Source: Nocardia puris
Lineage (GTDB): Bacteria; Actinomycetota; Actinomycetes; Mycobacteriales; Mycobacteriaceae
Direction: 5' to 3'
Assembly (NCBI RefSeq): GCF_003315035.1
Contig: NZ_QNRE01000002.1
Coordinates: forward strand, 744,001-808,000
DNA length: 64,000 nt
The notes beneath the pieces are model-generated. The model worked only from the letters and a program-made list of their open reading frames with translations. It ran no database searches and was not told the DNA's origin. The stretch's first letter is position 1, and every line of letters starts with the position of its first letter. Position numbers and translations under genes: made by a program. This document shows positions 10,006 to 18,978 of this stretch, in pieces.

Positions 10006-11172
10006 ATGCCGGCACCGACCCCGATCGACGACCTGCACCGGCGGGCCGGGGCGCTCATCGACGGGTTCTACGCCGCGCTGCCGCCGTACGCGCGCCTGCC
10101 GCAGTCGCTGGTCGAGCCCGACTTCGCGCGCGGCACGAAGCTCAACGTGGACCTGTTCTTCGAGTATCTGCGCACCGGCGTGGATCCCTCCGAGGAGGAC
10201 ACCAGGGAACTCGTCGAGCTCGCGCTCGACCGCGTGCGCGACGGCACGCCGGTAGCGGAGGTGCTCGAGCGGTACCGGCTCGGGTCGGCGCTGCTGTGGG
10301 ACCGGCTGCGCCACACCGTCGCTCCCGAGGACAGCGAGGTGCTGTTCACGGCGGCGCCCGCGCTGCTGAAGTACATCACGCTGGTGGTCACCCGGATCGC
10401 CACCGGCGTCGCGCAGCGCGCCCATGATCCGCGCTGGGAGCTGCTGGAGCGCCGCCGCGCCATCGCCGACGCGCTGCTGGCCGGACAGGACCCGGTGGAG
10501 TGGGCGAACGGTCCGGTGATCCCGATCGCCGACGCGTTCCTGGTGGCGGTCTTCCGGCTCGGCGCGGCGGGCAGCGGTCCGGCCGCCGCGCTGCGGCATC
10601 GCGCGGAAGCGATTCCGGGGGTGTTCCTGCGCCTGGACGCCGGCGGGTGGACGGCGCTGATCCCGTTGCGTCCCGGCGACGACGGGTCGCACACGCTCGC
10701 CGCACTCACCGCCCGGCTGCCCGCCCCCGCGCCCACCGACGCGACGCCGTACTGGGTGGGTGTCGCCGCGGCCTGCACCCGCGCCGAGATTCCTGGCGCC
10801 TACACCGAGGCGCGCGTCCTGGGCGAGCTGGGGCGGTGCCTGCGGCGGAGCGAGATCGTCTGCCGCCGAAGCGATCTGCAGTTCGAGTACACGGTGGCGA
10901 TGAGCGATACGGCACGTCCCGGCCTGGCCGCCGTGCTGGCCCCGCTGGACAGCCAGCCGATGCTGGCCGAGACCCTCGACACCTTCGTGGACAGCGGCTT
11001 CAACCAGGTGGCCACGGCACGGCAGCTCACGGTGCACCGCAACACCGTGACCTACCGCCTGTCGCGGGTGCACGAGCTGACCGGCCTGGACCCGCACCGG
11101 CCCGCCGACGCGATGACGCTGTCGGCGGCGCGGCTGGCGCGCAAGCTCGAATCGGCCGCGTTCACGCCCTGA
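10006..11172 (+). CDS. PucR-type helix-turn-helix transcriptional regulator
   Basis: A 388-residue regulator. The C-terminal PucR helix-turn-helix (HTH_30) is clear: TFVDSGFNQVATARQLTVHR, then NTVTYRLSRVHELTGLD, at about residues 325-370. The N-terminal and central parts form the helical and GGDEF-like sensory region of the CdaR/PucR family; no ligand can be assigned. A GGAGGGAG Shine-Dalgarno precedes the ATG. It lies 34 bp after the FadD gene, so the two are probably co-transcribed, and ahead of a 365-bp AT-richer promoter region leading to the PapA-like genes, making it the likely local regulator. Confidence 0.85.
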   Translation: MPAPTPIDDLHRRAGALIDGFYAALPPYARLPQSLVEPDFARGTKLNVDLFFEYLRTGVDPSEEDTRELVELALDRVRDGTPVAEVLERYRLGSALLWDRLRHTVAPEDSEVLFTAAPALLKYITLVVTRIATGVAQRAHDPRWELLERRRAIADALLAGQDPVEWANGPVIPIADAFLVAVFRLGAAGSGPAAALRHRAEAIPGVFLRLDAGGWTALIPLRPGDDGSHTLAALTARLPAPAPTDATPYWVGVAAACTRAEIPGAYTEARVLGELGRCLRRSEIVCRRSDLQFEYTVAMSDTARPGLAAVLAPLDSQPMLAETLDTFVDSGFNQVATARQLTVHRNTVTYRLSRVHELTGLDPHRPADAMTLSAARLARKLESAAFTP

Positions 11173-11537
11173 GTCCGGCCGCGCGCGTTAAAGACCGGAA
11201 AACATAGGATGAAATCGCCTCGACGGCCTCCCACCTGCGCACACGCCGCACCCGAGCCCATGAAGCGCTTCTATTTCACAAACCCCCTGGCAGCGGGCAC
11301 GCGACACAGGGTGCCCAGGATTCCCGGGGCCGACACCACACCCGACGGTGACTCAACTCACTTACACACCGATCGGAATCTTCTCCTATTGTTTTGTGCA
11401 GCCCGGTAGACGACGACGTCCCGGGAAAAGCTCGACAAAACACTTCGGAACGTCCCGAAGAGCGATTCTGGTCACGTTTTCTGATCGGGAACCGTACGAA
11501 ACAGACAGTTCTCGATGGGCAGCTGAAGGTGTGCGTC
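11173..11537 (+). promoter_or_regulatory. Probable promoter region for the PapA-like operon
   Basis: 365 bp without a convincing gene and visibly less GC-rich than its flanks. It contains an inverted repeat CTTCGG-N6-CCGAAG at 11443-11460, about 80 bp before the first PapA-like ATG, which could be an operator. No clear terminator for the PucR gene was seen. Confidence 0.4.
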
Positions 11538-13091
11538 ATGGAATTCATCGAGTTGGCCGACTATCCGCTGCCGGGCGGACACGTCGTCGAGTGGCTCCCC
11601 ACGGCCGCCTCCCATTGGGCGGATTGGCCCCGCGACACCAGGGCGGTGTCCCACAATCACGAACAGCATCTGCGAGATGCGCTGGAACACAACCGTATAC
11701 GCGAGCGCAGGCATTACTGGCTCGGTCACGCGTTCCGTCTCGACGGCGCGCTCGACGCCGCCGCCTGGCGGATCGCCCTCGATCAGTGGATCGACCGGCA
11801 CGAGGCGCTGCGCACCCACGTCACCGTGGAGGGCGGGCGCCCGGCGCGCTACACCGCCGAGCCCGGCGTCATCCGTGTGCGCCCCGTCGACGCGGGCACG
11901 CACGCCTCCACCATGGCCACCTTCCGGCTGGTCCAGGACCTCCTGGACGAGGGCACCTCGCCGCTGCGCTGGCCGTCGTACGTGTGCGTCACCATCGACG
12001 GACGTCGCGGGTGCACCGTGGTGCTGGCCGCCGACCACTCGATCATGGACGGGTACTCCACCACCGGCATCGGTGGCGAACTGCGCGCGCTGTACGAGTC
12101 CGCCCGCGCCGGCACCGCGCCCGCGTTGCCCGCGCCGGGCAGCTACGTGGACTTCTCCGAGCGGGAGCGCGCCGTCGCCGCGACGGTCACGGCCGACGAT
12201 CCGGGCGTCGCGCTCTGGCGCGAATTCCTTTCCAGCACAGCGAATTCCGACGAAGCCGACCGGACGCCCGTCCTGAGTGTCGTCGATCCGGCACCCGCCG
12301 CGCCGGACTACGCGCGCAACGGCTTGCGCGCCGAACCCGCTTCCGCCAACGGCCTGGCCGTGCTCCCCGGAGACGATCCGTTCGGCCGCGTCGCCGCCCG
12401 TCCGGTCGCCGTCGGCGCGCCCGCCCCGGAGGCCACCCAGCGCACCCTGGCCCTCGAACTGCTCGACTCCCGCGCCGCCGACGCGGCCGCCGCCCTGGCC
12501 CGCGAGCACGGGCAGAGCCTGTTCGCGGTGCTGCTGGCCGCGTTCGCCGCCACCACGGCCGAATTCGGCGCGGGACGCGACTTCCGCACCGTCGTGCCGC
12601 TGCACACGCGCAGCGAGCCGTGCTGGGCCGAAACGCTCGGCTGGTTCGTGGGGCTGGCGCCGTTCGCGCTCGACACCGGCGGCGCGCGCACCCTCGCCGA
12701 ACTCGTCGGCCCGGCGGGCGCGGAACTGCGGCGCGTGCGTGGCGCCGCGCGGGTGCCGTTCCGCCATGTCTGCGACGTGCTCGAGGTGCGTCCGCGTATC
12801 GCGTTCATGGTGTCCTACATGGATATTCGCGCCGTACCCGGCGCGCACGCCTGGGCCGATTCCGAAACCAGGTGGTTGCGCAGCCGCAACCGCTCCGGCG
12901 AGGAGTTCTTCTTCTGGTTCCTGCGCACGCCCAGCGGCGTCTCGCTGAACATGCGCTACCCCGGCACCACCCGCGCCACCCGCGACATCCACCGCCACGT
13001 GCTGCGGATGCGCGAGCTGCTCACCGAATTCGCCGTGCGCGGCGACGTCCCCGTCCGACCCGTCGAAGGAGCGCCGCTGTCATGGAGATGA
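11538..13091 (+). CDS. PapA-like condensation-domain acyltransferase, copy 1
   Basis: A 517-residue stand-alone condensation-fold protein related to mycobacterial PapA enzymes, which transfer acyl groups onto lipid or sugar hydroxyls. The catalytic loop is D166-H167-S-I-M-D171-G172, so the second His and the Asp-Gly of HHxxxDG are kept but the first His is Asp. The later blocks FRTVVPLHTRSEPCWAETLG and FMVSYMDIRA match PapA. A Pro/Ala-rich stretch at about residues 235-300 is inserted relative to its two neighbours. The ATG at 11538 has an AAGG Shine-Dalgarno and starts MEFIELADYPLPGGHVVEW, aligning with the other copies. It overlaps the next gene by 10 nt. Confidence 0.8.
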   Translation: MEFIELADYPLPGGHVVEWLPTAASHWADWPRDTRAVSHNHEQHLRDALEHNRIRERRHYWLGHAFRLDGALDAAAWRIALDQWIDRHEALRTHVTVEGGRPARYTAEPGVIRVRPVDAGTHASTMATFRLVQDLLDEGTSPLRWPSYVCVTIDGRRGCTVVLAADHSIMDGYSTTGIGGELRALYESARAGTAPALPAPGSYVDFSERERAVAATVTADDPGVALWREFLSSTANSDEADRTPVLSVVDPAPAAPDYARNGLRAEPASANGLAVLPGDDPFGRVAARPVAVGAPAPEATQRTLALELLDSRAADAAAALAREHGQSLFAVLLAAFAATTAEFGAGRDFRTVVPLHTRSEPCWAETLGWFVGLAPFALDTGGARTLAELVGPAGAELRRVRGAARVPFRHVCDVLEVRPRIAFMVSYMDIRAVPGAHAWADSETRWLRSRNRSGEEFFFWFLRTPSGVSLNMRYPGTTRATRDIHRHVLRMRELLTEFAVRGDVPVRPVEGAPLSWR

Positions 13092-14497
13092 CCCTCACCG
13101 AGGACTGGCTGCCGAAACCCGGTGCGCTGCTGGAGTTCACGCCGACCGCCGAGTCCCGCGCCGCCGCGCTGGACGCGCCCGCCTCCCCCGTGCCGCCCAC
13201 CTTCCTCCAGGAATCCCACATCTCCCGGTGGGCCGAGCGCAGGCACACCGACAACCCGTTGGCCTCGGAGCTGTCGCTGTGCTTCACCGTGGCCACCCCG
13301 CTGGACGCCGACGCGCTGCGCCGCGCGTTCGTCACGTTCCTGCGCAGGCACGAAACCCTGCGCTGCCGTTTCGATCTCGACACCGGCGGCGGGGATCCGC
13401 GCCGACATATCGTCGCCGCCGAGGACGTCGACTTGGTGGCGGAGCACCGTGGTGAGTTCGACTCCGGGGAGGAGCTGCGCGATCTGCTCGTCGCGCGGTT
13501 CCGGGCCGCCGCCGACCCGACGCGCTGGCCCGCGTTCGTGTGCGGCGCGATCGACCATGGACCAGACGGCTTCACGCTGCTCTACAGCACCGACCACGCG
13601 TTCAGCGACGGAATCTCCTTGGTCACCGCGATTTTCGAGCTGTACAACTGCTACTCGGCGCACGCGGTGGGCACCGACCCGGTGCTGCCCCCGGTCGGCA
13701 GTTATGTCGATTTCGCCGCCGCCGAACGCGCGGCGGTGGCGGCGGGGTCGCCCGAGCTGGACCGGATGGCGGCCCTGCTCGCCGGATACGCCGACCGGGT
13801 CGCGCCGCTGCCGTGGGATCTCGGTTTGGCGCCCGGCGAGCTGGCCGAGAGCCGGGGCACCAAGGTGGATCTGCTCGACGCCGCCGAATGCGAGGCGTTC
13901 GCGGCGGCCTGCAAGGCGGCGGGCGGCGGTTTCTCGGCGGGCCTGTACGCCGCACTCGCGCTCACCGAGCGCGAAACCGCCGGGCGCACCGGCTATCTCG
14001 CGATGAACGTGGTGGGCACCCGCTCCGCGCCGGAGTACCAGATGGCGCAGGGCTGGTTCGTGAACCTGCTGCCCGTCGGATTCGACACGGCCGACGCCGA
14101 TTTCGCGGAACTCGTCCGGCGCGCGGCCGCCGCGCTCGAGGATGTGAAGGCGCTGGGCTCGGTGCCCGTGCACGCCGCGCTGCGGCTGGCGGCGGTCCGC
14201 AGCGGGGCCCCGCAGCCCGTCACCACGGACTGGCCGTGGGTCTCCTACATGGACGTGCGCGCCATCTCCGGCGCCGCGCTGGAACAGGCGCTGCCCGCGG
14301 TGAGCGGCATCAACGGCCTCGGTTCGCGCAGCCGGATCGGGCAGACCTCGCCGATCTGGTTCAGCCGCGAACTCGACCGCCTGCACGTCACGGCGATGTA
14401 CCCGGACACACCCGCCGCGAACGCCTCGGCCGCCGAGTATTTCGCTCGGCTGGGCGCGGTGCTGCGCGCGGTCGCGCACGACAGCGAGGGGCCGTGA
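13082..14497 (+). CDS. PapA-like condensation-domain acyltransferase, copy 2
   Basis: 471 residues, starting MEMTLTEDWLPKPGALLEFT, the same N-terminal PapA pattern as its neighbours. The catalytic loop is D171-H172-A-F-S-D176-G177 in LLYSTDHAFSDGIS. Downstream MVVGTR/QGWFVNLLPVGF-like and SYMDVRA blocks line up with copies 1 and 3. It overlaps copy 1 by 10 nt and copy 3 by 1 nt (TGATG), so all three are translationally coupled. Substrates are unknown. No polyketide synthase, NRPS module or MmpL exporter, the usual companions of PapA genes, is in the window. Confidence 0.8.
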   Translation: MEMTLTEDWLPKPGALLEFTPTAESRAAALDAPASPVPPTFLQESHISRWAERRHTDNPLASELSLCFTVATPLDADALRRAFVTFLRRHETLRCRFDLDTGGGDPRRHIVAAEDVDLVAEHRGEFDSGEELRDLLVARFRAAADPTRWPAFVCGAIDHGPDGFTLLYSTDHAFSDGISLVTAIFELYNCYSAHAVGTDPVLPPVGSYVDFAAAERAAVAAGSPELDRMAALLAGYADRVAPLPWDLGLAPGELAESRGTKVDLLDAAECEAFAAACKAAGGGFSAGLYAALALTERETAGRTGYLAMNVVGTRSAPEYQMAQGWFVNLLPVGFDTADADFAELVRRAAAALEDVKALGSVPVHAALRLAAVRSGAPQPVTTDWPWVSYMDVRAISGAALEQALPAVSGINGLGSRSRIGQTSPIWFSRELDRLHVTAMYPDTPAANASAAEYFARLGAVLRAVAHDSEGP

Positions 14498-15861
14498 TGC
14501 GACTGCTCTTCCTCGACCATCTCGCCGCCGATCCCGGTGTGCTGCTGGAATGGACCGCGCTGGCCGACCCGGTGCCCGACCCGACCCCGCCGACCTCCAA
14601 CCAGACGATTCACCTGTCCTCCGGCGGGCCGACCACCTGGCTGGCGGCCCACTTCGATGTGGCCGGGCCGATCGACACCACGGCGCTGGAAACCACGTTC
14701 GCCCACTGGATTCCGCGCCACGACGCGCTGCACTGCGCCTTCGGCACCGCGCCCGATGGCGGGGTGGCGGTGCGGGTCGCCCCCGACACCGGCATCACGC
14801 TCGCCGCCCGCGCGCCCGTCACCGTCGACTCCGCCGGCCGGCTGCGGGCGCTGCTGGGCGAGCGGCTGGACGACGCGTGCGCGCCCACCAGTTTCCCGCC
14901 GTACTTCCTCGGCGCCGTCAGCCGGGCCGAAACCTCCACTGTTGTAGTGGGATTCGACCACGCCATCTGCGATGCGTGGTCGATCATGATCGCGGTCACC
15001 GAACTCGACGTGCTCTATCGCGCGGCCGTCGAACAGGGACCCGCCGCCGCGGCGGCCGCGGCGCGCACGCTGCCGGAGGCGGGCAGCTTCCTGGCCTACG
15101 CCACCCGCGAAGCCGCCACCCCCTCGGCCGCCACCGGGCCCCTGCTCGACGCGTGGCGCGAGTTCCTGCGCGCGGGTGACAACGACCTGCCGCACTTCCC
15201 ACTCGACCTCGGCACCGGCGGCGAACCCGCGCCCTTCGGCAGCGACGTGCGAAAGGTACTGGGCCCCAACGACACCGACGCCCTGCATCTGCGAGCCCGC
15301 GCTGAGGGGTTCTCGCTGTTCGCCGCGCTGCTGGCGGCCGTGGCGCTCACCGCCGCCGAACTCGGCGGCGCTCCCGCGATCGACCTGGTCTTCCCGGTGC
15401 ACACGCGCCGAGAACCCCGCCACCACAACACCTTCGGCTGGCTGGTCGCCAACGCACCGGCCCGCGTGCCGGTCGCGGGCGATTTCCTCGCGACAGCCCA
15501 CGCCGCCCACGCCGCCGTGCAGGCGGGCCAGCGGCTGGCGACCGTGCCCGCCGTGCGGGTGTTCGAGGCGATGGGCACCGAACTGCGCCGGACCCGGCGC
15601 GACCTGTTCAGCGTCTCCTACACCGACTACCGGCATCTGCCGGGCGGCAGCCGGTCCGACACCACCCGCGCGCGACCGCGCGATCCGGCCCAATTCAGCC
15701 GTGCCGCACCGCTGGACGACGTGCAGCTGTGGTTCACCAGGGCCGACGACGGGCTGGCGCTGCGCACCCGCTTTCCCGACACCCCGGCCGCGCGCAAAGT
15801 GGTCGGCGAATTCCTCGATCGGCTCGCCGAAACGCTCACCGGGGCGGTGCGGTCCGGATAA
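14497..15861 (+). CDS. PapA-like condensation-domain acyltransferase, copy 3
   Basis: 454 residues. The active loop reads D154-H155-A-I-C-D159-A160-W161: the general-base His and the Asp are kept, but the Gly is Ala. The segment NDLPHFPLDLG and the block FPVHTRREPRHHNTFGWLV closely resemble PapA1/PapA2-type proteins of mycobacteria as I remember them. The start ATG overlaps the stop of copy 2. Three different catalytic loops in one operon suggest the copies have diverged to act on different acceptors, or work as a set; this is inference. Confidence 0.8.
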   Translation: MRLLFLDHLAADPGVLLEWTALADPVPDPTPPTSNQTIHLSSGGPTTWLAAHFDVAGPIDTTALETTFAHWIPRHDALHCAFGTAPDGGVAVRVAPDTGITLAARAPVTVDSAGRLRALLGERLDDACAPTSFPPYFLGAVSRAETSTVVVGFDHAICDAWSIMIAVTELDVLYRAAVEQGPAAAAAAARTLPEAGSFLAYATREAATPSAATGPLLDAWREFLRAGDNDLPHFPLDLGTGGEPAPFGSDVRKVLGPNDTDALHLRARAEGFSLFAALLAAVALTAAELGGAPAIDLVFPVHTRREPRHHNTFGWLVANAPARVPVAGDFLATAHAAHAAVQAGQRLATVPAVRVFEAMGTELRRTRRDLFSVSYTDYRHLPGGSRSDTTRARPRDPAQFSRAAPLDDVQLWFTRADDGLALRTRFPDTPAARKVVGEFLDRLAETLTGAVRSG

Positions 15862-15914
15862 TCTCGGCCATGGGTCCGATCTGGCGGACCGCAGCGAGCA
15901 GCCGGGAGCATCCA

Positions 15915-16697
15915 ATGGAGCAGGCTCTGGTCACCGATCCGCCCGACGACACCGCAGGCCGGGCGACGGCTCTGCTGCGGCCCGGCCTGCTCGCGTTCGG
16001 CGGCCCGATCCGCCCCACCGACCTGCACGCCCACCACACCGTGCAGGTGCTCGTCGCCCGCACCCCGGTCACGGTGATGGACGCGAGCGGCGTGCGCCAC
16101 CGCGGCACCCGCGTCGTGGTGCCCGCCGACGCGCCGCACCGCATCGAGACGGCCGCCGAGGGCGCCGCGCTGTACCTGGACCCCGAGACCGCGGCGGGCG
16201 CGAGCGCCGACCGTCGCGCCCACCACGGCGGCTGGGCCGAGGACGCCGCACCCCTGCCCGCCGAACTCGCCGCCGCGCCGCTGGCCGATCAGGTGGCCGT
16301 GATCGTGCGCGAACTGCGTTCCGGCGCACCGGGTTCCGCGGGCCCGCGGCACAGCGCGGTGCTCGAGGCGCTGCGCCTGCTGCCGACGCTGGTCACCGAC
16401 CGCACCGTCCGGGGCGCGGACGTGGCCGCCCGGGTGGGCCTGTCCCCCGCGCGCCTGTCGCACCTTTTCGCCGATCAGGTCGGCCTGCCCCTGCGTCCCT
16501 ACATGCTGTGGCTGCGCCTGCGCGTCGCCATCGGCCGGTTCCGCAGCGGCGACGATCTCGCGACCGCCGCCCGCGCCGCGGGCTTCGACGACGGCACCCA
16601 GCTCACCCGCACCTGCAAGCGCACCTTCGGCCTCACGCCCGCCGCGCTGCACCGCCCCGAGCAGTGGGATCTCGGCGAGGCCGAACCCGGCCGGTAG
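15915..16697 (+). CDS. AraC-family transcriptional regulator
   Basis: 260 residues. An N-terminal cupin-like sensing domain (DLHAHHTVQVLVARTPVTV, later VVPADAPHRIET) is followed by a C-terminal double helix-turn-helix: ADVAARVGLSPARLSHLFAD, then DDLATAARAAGFDDGTQLTR and TCKRTFGLTPA. The ATG at 15915 has a GGGAG Shine-Dalgarno. An in-frame ATG at 15870 lies 7 nt after a GATAAT -10, so a leaderless form with 15 extra residues is also possible. It starts just after the PapA-like operon and may regulate it. Confidence 0.85.
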   Translation: MEQALVTDPPDDTAGRATALLRPGLLAFGGPIRPTDLHAHHTVQVLVARTPVTVMDASGVRHRGTRVVVPADAPHRIETAAEGAALYLDPETAAGASADRRAHHGGWAEDAAPLPAELAAAPLADQVAVIVRELRSGAPGSAGPRHSAVLEALRLLPTLVTDRTVRGADVAARVGLSPARLSHLFADQVGLPLRPYMLWLRLRVAIGRFRSGDDLATAARAAGFDDGTQLTRTCKRTFGLTPAALHRPEQWDLGEAEPGR

Positions 16698-16707
16698 GCT
16701 CGGCGGC

Positions 16708-17001
16708 ATGCTCTCCCGGGTCCGGCTCGCGACGTTCGCGGTCTTCGCGTGCCTCGCACCGGTCCTCGCGCTGCTCGCGGCGCCGATGTCCGAGCACGCC
16801 GCGCTCGCCGCACTGGGTGTGCTGGCGGCCGCCGTCGTCACGCTGGTGTCGGTGCGCGGCGTCCGGCTGCCCGCCCGCGCCGCGTGGGCCGGCCCGCCGC
16901 CCTCGGCCCGTCGCCGCAGGCGGGGCACCTATCTGCGGCAGAGCAATCCGGACACGCCGGGCCGCCCGCGGCCACGAGCTCCGGGACTGGTCACCGGCTG
17001 A
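16708..17001 (+). CDS. DUF6412 family small membrane protein
   Basis: 97 residues with two hydrophobic segments (RLATFAVFACLAPVLALLAA and ALAALGVLAAAVVTLVSV), then a basic, Pro/Arg-rich tail. From memory this matches DUF6412, a small actinobacterial family usually found directly upstream of a YidC/Oxa1 gene, which is the arrangement here. TAGGCT 8 nt before the ATG is a plausible -10 for a leaderless message. It may be a partner of the insertase; no activity is known. Confidence 0.7.
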   Translation: MLSRVRLATFAVFACLAPVLALLAAPMSEHAALAALGVLAAAVVTLVSVRGVRLPARAAWAGPPPSARRRRRGTYLRQSNPDTPGRPRPRAPGLVTG

Positions 17002-17090
17002 GCACCCCCGCGCGGGGTGGTTCGGCCGAGTCGCCGTGACCCAGTCCCCGTACGTGCGCGCGCACGTCTCACCGAATCAGGTGTACCCCC

Positions 17091-17990
17091 ATGCTCGATA
17101 TCGTCTACTACCCTGTCTCCGCCGTGCTGAAGGCATGGCATTCCCTGTTCGCGCTCGCCTTCGGCCCGGCGTCGGCCGTCGCGTGGGTGCTCGCGATCGT
17201 GTTCCTGGTGATCACCTTCCGCGCCGCGCTGATCCCGGTCGCGCTGCGCCAGACGCGCACCCAGGCGGCGATGCTGCGGCTGCGGCCCCGCGTCGACGCA
17301 CTGAAGGCGAAGTACCCCGATGATCCGCGCACGCTCGCCACCGAAACCCAAGCCCTGTACCGGGAGCAGGGCGTGCGGCCGCTGGCCGGGTGCCTGCCGC
17401 TGCTGGGGCAGGCGCTGGTGTTCTTCGGGTTGTTCCACGTGCTGCGCTCATTCGACCGCACCCACGCCGTGGGGCAGCTGCCGTTCCAGGCGACGGCGGC
17501 GCCGATGTCGGCCGAACAGAACGCGCGGACGCCGAACTACCTCTTCGAGGCCGACGGCGTGCGCGCCTTCCTCGACGCCCATGTCTTCGGCGCGCCGCTC
17601 TCGGCCACCCTGGCCGGGCAGCCGACGGTGCCGATGATGCTGGTGGCGGGCGCGCTCGTGCTCGCCGCCGCCGTCGCCACCCACTTCACCGCCCGGGGCG
17701 CGGCGGCCCGGCAGACCGCCGCGCAACCCGCACTGCTGACCACCCTCACGCTCTGGGTCTTCCCGGCCGGGTTGCTGATCGGCGGGCCGCTGCTGCCGGT
17801 GGCGATTCTGGTGTACTGGGTCGCGAACAACGGGTGGACGCTCGGGCAGCAGTACCTCGTGCACCGGCGGGTGGACGCCGAAACCGCCGTCGCGGCACCT
17901 GTTTCCGCGTCGAGGGCGACCGCTCCGAAACCCGGTGCGAAACCGGTGCGCGGCCAGCGGACTCAGACCACGCGGCGGGCCCGCAAGTAG
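17091..17990 (+). CDS. YidC/Oxa1-family membrane protein insertase (second-type)
   Basis: 299 residues. The Oxa1/YidC core is visible: WVLAIVFLVITFRAALIPVA, the cytosolic loop with Gln/Arg-rich RQTRTQAAMLRLRPRVDALK, PLAGCLPLLGQALVFFGLF, and PVAILVYWVANNGWTLGQQY near the C-terminus, then a basic tail. It inserts membrane proteins. The rpmH-rnpA-linked yidC is normally near the replication origin and is not here, so this is probably a paralogue specialised together with DUF6412. The 3' end overlaps the convergent Ddn-like gene by 28 bp. Confidence 0.87.
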   Translation: MLDIVYYPVSAVLKAWHSLFALAFGPASAVAWVLAIVFLVITFRAALIPVALRQTRTQAAMLRLRPRVDALKAKYPDDPRTLATETQALYREQGVRPLAGCLPLLGQALVFFGLFHVLRSFDRTHAVGQLPFQATAAPMSAEQNARTPNYLFEADGVRAFLDAHVFGAPLSATLAGQPTVPMMLVAGALVLAAAVATHFTARGAAARQTAAQPALLTTLTLWVFPAGLLIGGPLLPVAILVYWVANNGWTLGQQYLVHRRVDAETAVAAPVSASRATAPKPGAKPVRGQRTQTTRRARK

Positions 17991-18343
17991 TGTTTCGCGC
18001 CGAGCAGCTGGAGGGCCTGCCGCACACCGAACGGCGCCCACGAGGCCGAACGGTCCTCCAGCACGGCCGGATCGATGAGCTCGACGGTGCGACCCTTGGT
18101 CTCGAGCGCGAACTCGCCCGCCGCGAGGACGTTCTTGACCCACTCCGAGTCGATGCCGTAGGTGAGCGCGATCCGGAATTCGCCCTCGGCCTCGAACGCC
18201 CACACCGGGGTGCGATAGGCGCGGCCCGAGTGGCGGCCCGCGTGCCGGACGACGGCCAGCACCGGCACCTTGCCCGCCACCAGGCCCGCGATCGGATTGG
18301 TCACCTGCCGGTTGAACGACGCCAACGCGCGGGGCAGCACCAT
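17963..18343 (-). CDS. Ddn-like deazaflavin (F420)-dependent oxidoreductase family protein
   Basis: 126 residues, the compact split-barrel fold of the nitroreductase-family deazaflavin-dependent enzymes. Family blocks are HAGRHSGRAYRTPVWAF, RIALTYGIDSEWVKNVLAAG and the tail ARRVV. These proteins bind F420 and reduce quinones or nitro compounds, but many members lack an assigned substrate. It is single, convergent with the YidC gene and divergent from the Nudix gene. Confidence 0.82.
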   Translation of the reverse strand: MVLPRALASFNRQVTNPIAGLVAGKVPVLAVVRHAGRHSGRAYRTPVWAFEAEGEFRIALTYGIDSEWVKNVLAAGEFALETKGRTVELIDPAVLEDRSASWAPFGVRQALQLLGAKHYLRARRVV

Positions 18344-18395
18344 CGCAAGGTCCTCTCTACCGGGTGGGGTGCGCAGCCCAGGGTACCCTCGAGCC

Positions 18396-18938
18396 GTGTC
18401 AGCCCCGCAGAGTCCGCCGCCCGCCGCGCGGGAGACGATCGCCGTCTACGACGGCGCCGGGCGCCCCGTGGGGGCGGCCGCCCGCGGCGACGTCTACCGC
18501 GACGGGCTCTGGCACGCGAGCGCGGGCGTGCTGGTCCGCTCCGGGGACGGCGAACGCCTCTACGTGCACCGCCGCACCGATACGAAGCTGGTGGGCGCGG
18601 GCGCGCACGACTGCCTCGCCGGCGGTGTGGTGGCGCCGGGCGAGACGCCCGAGGTCACCGCCGTGCGGGAACTCGCCGAGGAGCTCGGGATCGAGGCGCC
18701 CGCGAGCGCGGTGCGGCCGCTCGGGAGTATCGCGTGGGAGGGCGCGTGGGACGGGCTGGACATGCGCTGCCACCTGTTCGCCTACGAACTGCGCTATGAC
18801 GGCCCGATCCGGCACCAGCCCGAGGAGATCGCCGACGGATGGTGGTGGACCGACGCGCAACTGCGCGCGCATCTGGCTCTCCCGGACTGGCCGTTCGTGC
18901 CCGACACCCGGGCGCTGATCGAGACACTGCTCGCCTGA
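18396..18938 (+). CDS. Nudix hydrolase
   Basis: 180 residues from a GTG. The Nudix box is complete: G-G-V-V-A-P-G-E-T-P-E-V-T-A-V-R-E-L-A-E-E-L-G, at about residues 75-97. The fold around HASAGVLVRSGDGERLYVHR and FAYELRYDGPIRHQPEEIAD resembles the YfcD/isopentenyl-diphosphate-isomerase-like branch. Substrate unknown. TACCCT lies 6 nt before the GTG, suggesting leaderless expression. Confidence 0.85.
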   Translation: MSAPQSPPPAARETIAVYDGAGRPVGAAARGDVYRDGLWHASAGVLVRSGDGERLYVHRRTDTKLVGAGAHDCLAGGVVAPGETPEVTAVRELAEELGIEAPASAVRPLGSIAWEGAWDGLDMRCHLFAYELRYDGPIRHQPEEIADGWWWTDAQLRAHLALPDWPFVPDTRALIETLLA

Positions 18939-18978
18939 GCAGGTGCCTCGCCGGCGCGGCGCGGGCACCGCACGCCGG

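Noticed and set aside
11348..13081. Long plus-strand frame running into PapA-like copy 2
   Set aside because: Only the part after 13082 is the gene; the upstream part is an Arg-rich shadow of copy 1.
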